Shown: positions 36,438 through 44,385 of the stretch, piece by piece | Layout: the number at the start of each line of letters is the position of its first letter | Numbering within the stretch: the stretch's first letter is position 1 | Assembly (NCBI RefSeq): GCF_001434915.1 | Contig: NZ_AZEF01000002.1 | Span: 46,493 to 110,492 of the forward strand | Reading direction: 5' to 3' | DNA: 64,000 bases | Source of the DNA: Liquorilactobacillus capillatus DSM 19910 | Lineage (GTDB): Bacteria > Bacillota > Bacilli > Lactobacillales > Lactobacillaceae | Program-made: the position numbers and the translations under genes | Notes under the pieces: generated by a model | Database searches by the model: none | What the model was told of the DNA's origin: nothing | Seen by the model: the letters and a program-made list of their open reading frames with translations, nothing else

Positions 36438-37274
36438 ATGAAAACATTAATTGAAAAAGAAGAAAAATTACAAAGTATTTTAGCTGGGTATAACAAAGTG
36501 ATTGTAGGTTTCTCTGGTGGAATCGATTCAACTGTTGTTTTGAAAGAAGCAGTCGATGTTTTAGGTAAGGATAATGTTTTAGCAGTCGTAGCAAATTCAG
36601 AGCTTTTCTCAGATGAAGAATATAACAAGGCAGTTTCTTTAGCCCAAGAACTTAAGGTTAATGTTAAAGGTGTCGAATTAGATTATTTAGCTAATGAAAG
36701 TATTAGCAACAACACTCCTGATTCATGGTACTTTATGAAAAAGATTTTTTACGCTGCCTTGAATAAGTTAGCAGCAGATTTCCAAGCAGATGCTGTTTTA
36801 GATGGAATGATCATGGATGATAATAGTGACTTCCGTCCAGGCTTAAGAGCTAGAGATGAAGCTAAGGCTGTTTCCGTATTACAAGTTGCTGATATTTATA
36901 AAACAGATGTCCGGATGATCGCTAAAAAATTAGGCTTAAACAACTGGAATAAAGTTGCTTCATGTTCCGTATCTTCACGTTTCCCATATTACACAAAATT
37001 AACTAGTGAAAAACTTGCAAAAGTTATGCAAGCTGAAGCTTACTTACGTGGAATGGGCTTTTCAACTGTACGTGTTAGAGTTCATGGAACAGTCGCACGT
37101 GTTGAAGTACCAGAAGAATCTTTTGCAGACTTTATGGCTGCTAAAAAAGAAATCAATGCTCAACTTATGCATTTAGGTTACGAATTTGTAACACTTGATT
37201 TAAGTGGTTTTGAGAGTGGAAGAATGAACAATGTTCTCTCAGAAAATATTAAAAAGAAAGTATTGGTGGGGTAA
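36438..37274 (+). CDS. larE: LarE, sacrificial sulfur transferase
   Basis: A 278-residue PP-loop protein that adenylates the pincer precursor and gives up a cysteine sulfur to it. The PP-loop is GFSGGIDSTVV (about residues 24-34). From ATG 36438, Cys176 falls in NKVASCSVSSRF, the same number as the sacrificial Cys of L. plantarum LarE, so it is the single-cysteine type. The chosen start follows GAAGGAGAATAACACG; an upstream in-frame ATG lies inside larC. Confidence 0.95.
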   Translation: MKTLIEKEEKLQSILAGYNKVIVGFSGGIDSTVVLKEAVDVLGKDNVLAVVANSELFSDEEYNKAVSLAQELKVNVKGVELDYLANESISNNTPDSWYFMKKIFYAALNKLAADFQADAVLDGMIMDDNSDFRPGLRARDEAKAVSVLQVADIYKTDVRMIAKKLGLNNWNKVASCSVSSRFPYYTKLTSEKLAKVMQAEAYLRGMGFSTVRVRVHGTVARVEVPEESFADFMAAKKEINAQLMHLGYEFVTLDLSGFESGRMNNVLSENIKKKVLVG

Positions 37275-37280
37275 GTAACA

Positions 37281-38000
37281 ATGGATTATTCACTATTAAC
37301 ACGCTGTTTTGCGGAATTCTTTGGAACAGCTATAATGGTTGCACTAGGTAACGGATCAGTTGCCAATGTGGAATTAAAAGGAACTAAGGGTTTTCATGGT
37401 GGTTGGGTTTTAATTGGTTTTGGATATGGTATTGGGGTAATGATCCCAGCACTGATGTTTGCGACAGTTTCAGGTGCGCAAATCAATCCAGCCTTTACAA
37501 TTGCACTTGCAGTGACGGGTAGTTTTCCATGGAGTAATGTAATACCTTACCTGGTTGCACAACTTTTAGGTGCTATCTTAGGCCAATTAATGATTGTTGT
37601 TGCTTATAAACCATATTATGATAAAACAACTAACCCCGAAGCTATTTTGGGAACTTTTTCGACAATCGATGCTGTTGGCAGCAAGTTTAATGGTTTCGTT
37701 AACGAATTTATTGGGACTTTCCTACTAGTTTTTGGTGCTTTAAGTATTACGGCTGATAAAGTTGACTCACGGGCTGACTTTATTGGATTAGGTTTCTTAG
37801 TTATGTGTTTGGTTGTTTCTTTTGGTGGACCTACAGGCCCAGCCTTGAACCCTGCTCGTGACCTTGGACCACGATTATTGCATGCTGTTTTGCCGTTTAA
37901 GTATAAAGGCAGTTCACAATTTGCATATAGCTGGGTTCCAGTTGTTGCACCAATTGTAGGGGCGATCGTTGCAACTGTCATTCATAAAGCATTATTTTAA
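37281..38000 (+). CDS. larD: Aquaglyceroporin-type lactic acid channel (LarD/GlpF)
   Basis: A 239-residue MIP-family channel with six membrane helices and the two pore boxes INPAFTIALAV and ALNPARDLGPR. In L. plantarum LarD (GlpF1) passes lactic acid and is part of the lar operon; it starts 6 nt after larE here, which supports the same role. Gene order A-B-C-E-D differs from A-B-C-D-E of L. plantarum. Confidence 0.9.
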   Translation: MDYSLLTRCFAEFFGTAIMVALGNGSVANVELKGTKGFHGGWVLIGFGYGIGVMIPALMFATVSGAQINPAFTIALAVTGSFPWSNVIPYLVAQLLGAILGQLMIVVAYKPYYDKTTNPEAILGTFSTIDAVGSKFNGFVNEFIGTFLLVFGALSITADKVDSRADFIGLGFLVMCLVVSFGGPTGPALNPARDLGPRLLHAVLPFKYKGSSQFAYSWVPVVAPIVGAIVATVIHKALF

Positions 38001-38075
38001 GTATCTTGATTAAGAGAAGACCTGGTAGTGTTAGATAGCGATTTAAGATAATAAAAGGGATGGTTAACTCTTAAG

Positions 38076-38112
38076 AAGCTGAGCCAAGGAATTATTTGGC
38101 TCAGCTTTTTTC
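38076..38112 (+). terminator. Terminator of the lar operon
   Basis: A 10-bp perfect stem, AAGCTGAGCC (38076-38085) with GGCTCAGCTT (38098-38107), is followed by a T-tract. Confidence 0.92.
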
Positions 38113-38123
38113 AGAATTATTTT

Positions 38124-38193
38124 AAATAGTATTAATTACTCTTTACATTTGGCTGGAAAAGTTTTATCATTTAAATAGTAACTAATACTATTT
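38124..38193 (+). promoter_or_regulatory. Promoter of the alternative ribosomal protein operon, flanked by two Zur-like boxes
   Basis: TTTACA (38142-38147), a 17-nt spacer and TATCAT (38165-38170) form the promoter. Box 1, AAATAGTA-N5-TACTCTTT (38124-38144), touches the -35. Box 2, AAATAGTA-N5-TACTATTT (38173-38193), is a perfect palindrome just past the -10. The 8-5-8 layout equals that of the Bacillus Zur box (AAATCGTA-N5-TACGATTT) with one position changed per arm. With cysteine-free ribosomal proteins downstream, repression by zinc-loaded Zur is the likely control. Confidence 0.78.
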
Positions 38194-38207
38194 ATGGAGG
38201 GAATACA

Positions 38208-38372
38208 GTGGCAGTACCAGCAAGAAAAACATCTAAAAGCCGTAAAAATAAACGTCGTTCACAACATAAGATTAAAGGACCTGCAGTATATTGGAACCCA
38301 GAATTAGGTGAATATGTTGTGGGGCATCGTGTTTCCGCTAAGGGAATGTACAAAGGTAAGAAAGTAAACTAG
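38208..38372 (+). CDS. rpmF: Ribosomal protein L32, cysteine-free (C-) paralogue
   Basis: A 54-residue L32: GTG start at 38208 behind GGAGGG, N-terminus [20 protein letters not shown], ending [16 protein letters not shown]. The four zinc-binding cysteines of the usual (C+) form are absent. Such copies replace the zinc protein when zinc is scarce. It is the first gene of the operon. Confidence 0.93.
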   Translation: MAVPARKTSKSRKNKRRSQHKIKGPAVYWNPELGEYVVGHRVSAKGMYKGKKVN

Positions 38373-38385
38373 AGGAGCAAAGATT

Positions 38386-38535
38386 ATGCGTAAAAATATT
38401 ATTTTGGGTAACTCAAAAACAGGAGAACGCTTATATCTAACTTCAAAAAATACTCGTAATACACCAGAAAAATTGAAGCTACTTAAGTATTCACCTAAAT
38501 TAAAGAAAAAAATATTATTCACCGAGGTAAAATAA
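38386..38535 (+). CDS. rpmG: Ribosomal protein L33, cysteine-free (C-) paralogue
   Basis: A 49-residue L33 ([20 protein letters not shown], then [20 protein letters not shown]) with no cysteine where C+ forms have two CxxC pairs. ATG 38386 follows AGAGGAG. Its stop overlaps the rpsN start (TAATG). Confidence 0.93.
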   Translation: MRKNIILGNSKTGERLYLTSKNTRNTPEKLKLLKYSPKLKKKILFTEVK

Positions 38536-38804
38536 TGGCCAAAAAATCAAAAATTGCAAAAGCAGAAAAAATTGAGCAAACCGTTCTGAAGTATCAAGAG
38601 GAAAGATTGCTTTTAAAGAAAAATCATGATTATGCAGCTTTAAGCCAACTTCCACGGAATGCTTCACCAACACGGATGCATAACCGCGATAAGTTTGATG
38701 GTCGTCCCCATGCATATATGCGTAAATTTGGGATGTCGAGAATGCGTTTCCGTGAATTAGCTCATAAAGGGCAGATCCCAGGTGTTCGTAAAGCAAGCTG
38801 GTAA
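38535..38804 (+). CDS. rpsN: Ribosomal protein S14, cysteine-free (C-) paralogue
   Basis: An 89-residue long-form S14 ([20 protein letters not shown]) with the conserved C-terminal [20 protein letters not shown]. It lacks the CxxC zinc ribbon of the 61-residue C+ form. It is translationally coupled to rpmG. Confidence 0.95.
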   Translation: MAKKSKIAKAEKIEQTVLKYQEERLLLKKNHDYAALSQLPRNASPTRMHNRDKFDGRPHAYMRKFGMSRMRFRELAHKGQIPGVRKASW

Positions 38805-38818
38805 TGGAGGAAAAGTTA

Positions 38819-38932
38819 ATGGCTAAGGGAATGGATCTAAGTAGTGCCTACCGTCGTTTGAAGAGTCCTAACATCAAGACGCGTAAGCGGGCATTAAAAG
38901 TTATCAAAGAATTTAAAAAGAAAACTAAATAA
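38819..38932 (+). CDS. Small basic protein of the alternative ribosomal protein operon
   Basis: A 37-residue, strongly basic protein starting MAKGMDLSSAYRRLKSPNIK and ending in a Lys-rich tail. ATG 38819 follows TGGAGG with good spacing, 14 nt after rpsN. Similar mini-proteins are annotated in lactobacilli as putative metal homeostasis proteins, without experimental support that I know. It has no Cys or His to bind zinc itself; its basic, helical nature would suit rRNA or ribosome binding. Function is not assigned. Confidence 0.85.
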   Translation: MAKGMDLSSAYRRLKSPNIKTRKRALKVIKEFKKKTK

Positions 38933-38970
38933 ATTAAGTCTTAATGCAGATAAAAATGAATTTTAAGATA

Positions 38971-39048
38971 AGACTACAGGCAAGAATGCTGGGTTTAAGA
39001 TTACTAAAGGGTAATTTTAAATATCAGTATTCGATGCCTGTCTTTTTT
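38971..39048 (+). terminator. Terminator of the alternative ribosomal protein operon
   Basis: A long hairpin with outer stem ACAGGCA (38976-38982) and TGCCTGT (39035-39041) and further inner pairing is followed by TTTTTT. Confidence 0.8.
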
Positions 39049-39180
39049 GTTTAGTGATAAATAGATAGTTATGTAAGCTTATTTTTAATAAAGCATCTGA
39101 TTGTGATAAAGTACATATTAGTATAATGTTGAAGCAGTTACAGTTAAAACCTGCTTAAGGTCGCAGAGGAGGAAGAAATA

Positions 39181-39579
39181 ATGCCATTTTTTATTAATCA
39201 GGATAAGTTTAAAGCATATATGTTAAGCGAGGTTCCAGGAATTCCGTATGACGAAAGAAATGTTTTACTCTCAATCAGTACAGTTAAATCAGCACCTAAG
39301 ATGAACTGTATTTATGTAAGCTCTGACTTTTTCTTTGCAGCACAGTATCAGAGTAATTTTGATACTTTTTCTAAGGGATTTTCACTAAATAAGCAGCAAC
39401 TGCGAGAGATATATCTAAAGGATAAGCTATTATCGACACAATTAATCATTAAAACTAATGAGAAGATGAAGGATGGAAATGAGCTTGTTTTAAAAATGAA
39501 TTTACCAAAACTAAACCGTACTCCATGGCATATTAAGAACCTCAAAAGGATCCGCAATAAGTTGGAGATGGTTAAATAG
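39181..39579 (+). CDS. Unrecognised 132-residue protein upstream of levR
   Basis: I do not recognise this family. It begins MPFFINQDKFKAYMLSEVPG, has alternating beta-like segments (MNCIYVSSDFFFAAQYQ) and a basic C-terminus (WHIKNLKRIRNKLEMVK). There is no signal peptide or membrane segment. GAGGAGG precedes the ATG, and levR starts 23 nt after its stop, so the two are probably co-transcribed. A TATAAT lies at 39123-39128. Confidence 0.7.
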   Translation: MPFFINQDKFKAYMLSEVPGIPYDERNVLLSISTVKSAPKMNCIYVSSDFFFAAQYQSNFDTFSKGFSLNKQQLREIYLKDKLLSTQLIIKTNEKMKDGNELVLKMNLPKLNRTPWHIKNLKRIRNKLEMVK

Positions 39580-39602
39580 TTAAATAAAAGGGAGGAACTA
39601 AA

Positions 39603-42419
39603 GTGAAACGGATCGAGAAGGTCTATAACTGTCTGTTAAGTATATGGTGGAATGCCAATAAAGAAAAACTATTAGAACAACAAGGAAGTTCAGCAACAGA
39701 ATTAGCTCGGACACTTAGTTTGACACGTTCTAACGTTTCATTAGAATTAAATCGGCTGGTAAGAGCGGGGAAGGTTTTAAAAGTTAAAACTTTCCCCGTC
39801 CACTATCTTCCAATAGAAATCGTTCGAGAGAAACTTGCTATTCATCATTTTACTTATTTTGAAACGACAGATTTAAAACAGCTGTTGAAGTCACAAACAG
39901 TTGATTCAAGTTCAATCCAAGCTGAAAAGCAATCTAAAGATACGCATAATATACAGCAACCTAAACACGCAACTGGAAACCCATTAATTCATATGATTGG
40001 CTACAACGGGAGTTTAAGAAAGGCGACCTCACAGGCTGAAGCAGCTATTATGTATCCGCCACATGGATTGCATATGATGCTCTTAGGTCAAACGGGTGCG
40101 GGAAAAACATATTTTGCTAATAAAATATATGAGTACGCGCGCTATAAAAAAATTCTTAAAGAAGATGCCCCATTGATCTCGTTTAATTGTGCTGACTATT
40201 ATAATAATCCGCAATTACTGATGTCGACACTTTTTGGGCACGCTAAGGGAGCATATACCGGAGCGACCGAAGATGAGAAAGGCTTAGTGGAACAGGCAGA
40301 TGATGGTGTTTTGCTACTTGATGAAGTCCATCGGTTGCCACCTGAAGGACAAGAGATGCTTTTTTACTTTATTGATAATGGGACTTTCAATAGACTGGGC
40401 GAAAATCAAAAACGACGCCGTGCGAATGTCTTGATTATCTGTGCAACAACGGAAGACCCTGATTCAGCCATGTTAAACACTTTCTTACGCAGAATTCCAA
40501 TGACGATCTCGATCCCAGTACTTGAGGAACGTCCATTAAGTGAACGGGTTGAACTGGCTAAATTCCTTTTTCAAAGAGAAGCTGAGCGGATTAAGAAGAA
40601 CTTAAATGTTAAGATCGATGTTTTTATTGCTTTACTAACTGAAGTTAATTATGGAAATGTGGGTCAACTAAAATCACAGGTCCAATTAACTTGTGCCCAA
40701 GCTTTTTTAAATAATATTGATTCTAAAGATGAAGTTAGTGTCCAACTGCGAGATCTTCCTGATGGATTACGTCAGATTTGGCTCTCAAACTCTGCCAAGT
40801 CACGGAGAAAAGCTGATATTTCGGAATATTTAGATTCAAATACACTTTTTTATGTCGACAAAACGCTGCAACCAGATGAGGAAGAAAATATTTATGAGTT
40901 AATTGAGAATAAGGTAAAGGTTCTATCCTCTGAGGGAGTACCAGAAAGCGATATTCAACAATATATTATGGTCGATATGCACCTGCATATCAAAAATTTC
41001 TTTAAACAAAATGTTAGTGATGATAATTTGACTAAGTTTGTAGACAGTCGTATTCCACAATTTGTAGAACATTTAAAAGAAATCGCGGAAAAAAAGTTAA
41101 ACTGCCATTTTGATCGGCGTTTTGTTTATTATTTCAGCATGCATATCGATGCTTTTTTTAAGCGGGGAAATAAAACAGATCTATTGATGAAAAACGAAGT
41201 TAACAAAATCAAGAATACACATGAACAAGAGTATCAGGTAGCCCAAATATTTCAGAAAGAAATTAGTAAGACTTTTGCAGTTGAAATGCCGGATATGGAA
41301 GTCCTTTATCTGACTATGCTGTTAAATTCAATTAAGTCAATGGCAGAGGGGAAGAAAGTTGGTATTTTGGTAGCTGCACATGGCAACTCGACGGCTTCCT
41401 CAATGGTGAAAGTAGCAACGGAACTATTGGGTGAGACTAATATTGCAGCTTTAGATATGCCATTGACTGTATCACCAACGGAGATATTAGATGGGCTTGC
41501 TAAATTGACCAAAAAGCTTGATCAAGGTAAAGGGGTTCTTTTATTGGTGGATATGGGATCACTAGCTATGTTTAGCCACAAGCTGACTAAAATGACTGGT
41601 GTCAAACTTAGAACACTCCCCAATGTTACAACGTCACTTGTACTTGATGCACTGCGAAAAGTTAATTATTTAGATATGGATCTTGGAACGATTTACGTTT
41701 CACTTAAACAAGATATGCTTCAAATGATTGGACAGATAACACCAAATAAAACTGGTCAGAAAAGGGCTATTATTTCAATCTGTATGACTGGAAGTGGAAC
41801 CGCCAAAAAATTAGAACAGATTATTAGTGAAATTATTTCTAAAACAACGACGGAACAAATTAAGATTTTTACGATTTCAGCTTTAAAGATGGCAACAGTA
41901 ATCCCTAAAATTGCTGAGGAGTATGAAATAATTGCAGCAGTCGGTACAAAACAGCCAAGTACAGCGATTCCCTACATCTCACTCGAAGATTTAATTGCTG
42001 GCAATGGGGAAAAGCAATTAGTAGCATTGATGGATCCAGATGTTAAGTTTCCAGAAACTATAAATGATACAAATATCGTTGTTTCAAATATGTGTGAGGA
42101 TGTTTTACGAACACACTTAGTTTATCTTAATCCATTTCTCGTTTGTCAGATGCTAGTTAACTGGATAGATAAATTGCAGACTAAACTAGAGGAAGATTTT
42201 TCTAATAGTCGGCAAATAAAATGTATTGTTCATACAGCCTTTGCATTAGAACGTGTTTTAAGAGGTAATACGATCAAGTATACGGAAGTACCGAGTGCGA
42301 CATTGCAAGACGTGTTACCACTCGTCAAAGAAACATTAGACAGTAGCATTAAATCATTGAAAATTAAGCTACCTCAGGATGAACTTTATTTTATTGCTGA
42401 AACTGTTTTAAATTATTAA
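39603..42419 (+). CDS. levR: Sigma-54-dependent, PRD-containing PTS regulator (LevR/ManR family)
   Basis: A 938-residue activator. Order: N-terminal winged helix (TELARTLSLTRSNVSLELNR, about 28-47); AAA+ domain with Walker A GQTGAGKT at 162-169, Walker B VLLLDEVHRLP and the sigma-54 contact loop GAYTGA at 216-221; PRD1; an EIIA-Man-like domain (VGILVAAHGNSTASSMV); and a C-terminal PRD2 (CIVHTAFALERVLRGN). Phosphorylation by HPr and EIIB on PRD/EIIA histidines tunes such proteins. The GTG start at 39603 follows GGGAGG. It precedes a man-family PTS operon that has a clear -24/-12 promoter. Confidence 0.93.
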   Translation: MKRIEKVYNCLLSIWWNANKEKLLEQQGSSATELARTLSLTRSNVSLELNRLVRAGKVLKVKTFPVHYLPIEIVREKLAIHHFTYFETTDLKQLLKSQTVDSSSIQAEKQSKDTHNIQQPKHATGNPLIHMIGYNGSLRKATSQAEAAIMYPPHGLHMMLLGQTGAGKTYFANKIYEYARYKKILKEDAPLISFNCADYYNNPQLLMSTLFGHAKGAYTGATEDEKGLVEQADDGVLLLDEVHRLPPEGQEMLFYFIDNGTFNRLGENQKRRRANVLIICATTEDPDSAMLNTFLRRIPMTISIPVLEERPLSERVELAKFLFQREAERIKKNLNVKIDVFIALLTEVNYGNVGQLKSQVQLTCAQAFLNNIDSKDEVSVQLRDLPDGLRQIWLSNSAKSRRKADISEYLDSNTLFYVDKTLQPDEEENIYELIENKVKVLSSEGVPESDIQQYIMVDMHLHIKNFFKQNVSDDNLTKFVDSRIPQFVEHLKEIAEKKLNCHFDRRFVYYFSMHIDAFFKRGNKTDLLMKNEVNKIKNTHEQEYQVAQIFQKEISKTFAVEMPDMEVLYLTMLLNSIKSMAEGKKVGILVAAHGNSTASSMVKVATELLGETNIAALDMPLTVSPTEILDGLAKLTKKLDQGKGVLLLVDMGSLAMFSHKLTKMTGVKLRTLPNVTTSLVLDALRKVNYLDMDLGTIYVSLKQDMLQMIGQITPNKTGQKRAIISICMTGSGTAKKLEQIISEIISKTTTEQIKIFTISALKMATVIPKIAEEYEIIAAVGTKQPSTAIPYISLEDLIAGNGEKQLVALMDPDVKFPETINDTNIVVSNMCEDVLRTHLVYLNPFLVCQMLVNWIDKLQTKLEEDFSNSRQIKCIVHTAFALERVLRGNTIKYTEVPSATLQDVLPLVKETLDSSIKSLKIKLPQDELYFIAETVLNY

Positions 42420-42452
42420 GAACCTGTATCAAAATTAGAATACTTGTATTAA

Positions 42453-42505
42453 AAAGAGCTTAAACCTGTTCTACTTAGTAGAAACAGGTTTAAGCTCTTT
42501 GATTT
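42453..42505 (+). terminator. Terminator of levR
   Basis: An 18-bp perfect stem (42453-42470 with 42483-42500) with a 12-nt loop. The T-run starts inside the stem end (CTCTTTGATTT). Its location between levR and the sigma-54 promoter would also allow a role in activator binding. Confidence 0.75.
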
Positions 42506-42548
42506 ACAAATAAGGTACGATAGGGCTTTTTGGAAGGGCTTTAAAACT

Positions 42549-42564
42549 TGGCATGTATCTTGCT
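42549..42564 (+). promoter_or_regulatory. Sigma-54 (-24/-12) promoter of the mannose-family PTS operon
   Basis: TGGCAT-GTATC-TTGCT (42549-42564), with the GG and GC dinucleotides 10 nt apart as required. It fits the consensus TGGCAC-N5-TTGCW with one change and lies 40 nt before the EIIA start. LevR carries the matching GAYTGA loop. Confidence 0.9.
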
Positions 42565-42604
42565 ATAGATAAAGTGTAAAAGTCTTTTTGGAGGAGGATC
42601 GATT

Positions 42605-43045
42605 ATGGTAAAAATTATTATCTCAGGCCACGGGGAAATCTCAACGGGGATCATGAGTGCAGTTAAGATGATTTTTGGTGAAAATGAAGATGTTGTGGCA
42701 GTTCCCTTTACTAAAGGAGAAGGATTGGAGGATATAAAGAAGCATTATGGAGAGGTACTGAAGAAGTATCCTGCGGGAAGTCAGTTTTTATTTTTAGTAG
42801 ATCTTTTTGGAGGAAGCCCGTATAATGCAGCAATTCAACTAGCCTATGGGAATAAAAATATCGATATCGTAACAGGTGTTAATTTACCCATGGTTCTAGA
42901 AGCTTTAGGAATGGCACAGGTCAGTTCATTGGATGAAATTATTGAACACTTAAAAGAAACTAATCTTGAGAGTTTCAAGGTATTCTCTGAACAGACAAAG
43001 AAACTAGCAGGTAAAGAAGATAATGAGGAGGATGATTTATTATGA
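42605..43045 (+). CDS. PTS mannose-family EIIA component
   Basis: A 146-residue EIIA with the phosphorylated histidine near position 9 (IIISGHGEISTGIM) and FLVDLFGGSPYNAA. It takes phosphate from HPr and passes it to EIIB. The C-terminus is acidic (GKEDNEEDDLL). It overlaps the EIIB gene by 4 nt. The sugar (mannose, fructose, sorbose or other) cannot be told from the sequence alone. Confidence 0.93.
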   Translation: MVKIIISGHGEISTGIMSAVKMIFGENEDVVAVPFTKGEGLEDIKKHYGEVLKKYPAGSQFLFLVDLFGGSPYNAAIQLAYGNKNIDIVTGVNLPMVLEALGMAQVSSLDEIIEHLKETNLESFKVFSEQTKKLAGKEDNEEDDLL

Positions 43046-43527
43046 AAATTACAGTAGCTCGAATCGATGACAGATATATCCATGGACAGGTGTTGACTAA
43101 GTGGATCAAATTACTTCCAGCTGAAAGAATCATTGTTGTTAGTGATGAAGTAGCTGAAGATCCTATGCGTAAGACCTTAGTCTTATCAGTTGCTCCTTCT
43201 AATGTCCGTGCAAACGCAGTTACGCCTGAAAAAATGGGACGGGTTTTTAAAAACCCAAAATATGCAGGGACAACTGCAATGCTTCTTTTCGGTAATCCGG
43301 CTGAAATCGTTGAAGCGATTGAAAATGGGGTAGAGATCAAGACAGTCAATGTTGGAGGGATGCGCTTTGATCCTAGCAAAAAACAGATTACTGAATCTGT
43401 AAGTGTCACACCAGAAGATGTTAAAGCTTTCGAAAAGCTGAGTACGATGGGAGTTAAATTAGAATTGCGGCAATTGCCGGGTGACTCTAGTCAGGATTTT
43501 GCTAAGCTCTTAAAACAAAAACTATAA
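43042..43527 (+). CDS. PTS mannose-family EIIB component
   Basis: A 161-residue EIIB. The phospho-accepting His15 is in ARIDDRYIHGQVLTKW, followed by the family pattern RIIVVSDEVAEDPMRK. EIIA and EIIB are separate proteins here, unlike the fused EIIAB of the ManXYZ glucose/mannose system. It starts 4 nt inside the EIIA gene. Confidence 0.93.
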   Translation: MKITVARIDDRYIHGQVLTKWIKLLPAERIIVVSDEVAEDPMRKTLVLSVAPSNVRANAVTPEKMGRVFKNPKYAGTTAMLLFGNPAEIVEAIENGVEIKTVNVGGMRFDPSKKQITESVSVTPEDVKAFEKLSTMGVKLELRQLPGDSSQDFAKLLKQKL

Positions 43528-43548
43528 GGCGTAGAAGGAGGAATTATT

Positions 43549-44373
43549 GTGAATATCATACAAATTATTTTAATACTACTTGTGGCGGGGGTTGCAGGTA
43601 TGGGATCTGTCCTTGATGAGGCACAGACACACCGTCCTTTGATTGCATGTACATTAATAGGTCTTATTCTAGGTGATGTTAAAACAGGTATTATTTTAGG
43701 CGGAACACTTGAAATGATGGCATTGGGCTGGATGAATGTTGGACTGGCAATGGCTCCTGATACAGCTTTAGCTTCTGTTATTTCAACTTTATTAGTAATT
43801 AATACGCATACTAGTATCGGTGAAGGAATTGCAATTGCCGTTCCATTAGCTGCAGCTGGTCAAGCATTAACGATTTTTGTTAGAACAATTGTTGTGTTCT
43901 TTGTCCACAAGGGTGATGATTTTGCTCAAAAAGGAAATTACCGTGCCATTGAATGGATGCATGTCATTGCTTTAGGGTTGCAAGCTTTGCGTGTTATGAT
44001 TCCAACGGGAATTGTTTTAGCGCTTAGTACTGCTGCAGTTGAAAGTGTTCTTAAATCGATCCCAACAGTTATCACTGGTGGTTTACAAATTGGGGGAGGA
44101 ATTATCGTTGTCGTTGGGTATGCGATGGTTATCAATATGATGGATGTTCCCGAATTAAAACCATTCTTCTATCTTGGATTCTTATTTGCAGCCTTTACTA
44201 AATTTAATCTTGTTGGTTTTGGGGGCTTAGGTTTGATCTTTGCATTATTATACCTTCAACTTGAATATAGCCGTAACCGTAATAATAATGGTTCCCAAGC
44301 TGTGGCAGCTAATAATGGTTCTACTAATGGAAGTAACGCAGATGATGACTTAGATGATGATTTGGATGATTAG
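43549..44373 (+). CDS. PTS mannose-family EIIC component
   Basis: A 274-residue membrane protein with the EII-Sor pattern GVAGMGSVLDEAQTHRPLIA and IILGGTLEMMALGWMNVGLA. It forms the sugar channel with EIID. It carries an unusual C-terminal tail rich in Asn/Ser and then Asp (ending DDDLDDDLDD). The start is GTG behind GGAGG. Confidence 0.92.
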   Translation: MNIIQIILILLVAGVAGMGSVLDEAQTHRPLIACTLIGLILGDVKTGIILGGTLEMMALGWMNVGLAMAPDTALASVISTLLVINTHTSIGEGIAIAVPLAAAGQALTIFVRTIVVFFVHKGDDFAQKGNYRAIEWMHVIALGLQALRVMIPTGIVLALSTAAVESVLKSIPTVITGGLQIGGGIIVVVGYAMVINMMDVPELKPFFYLGFLFAAFTKFNLVGFGGLGLIFALLYLQLEYSRNRNNNGSQAVAANNGSTNGSNADDDLDDDLDD

Positions 44374-44385
44374 GAGGATTTGAAA

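Noticed and set aside
34383..36628. Several minus-strand open frames under larB, larC and larE
   Set aside because: They lie opposite well-recognised genes, lack SDs and show composition of antisense shadows.
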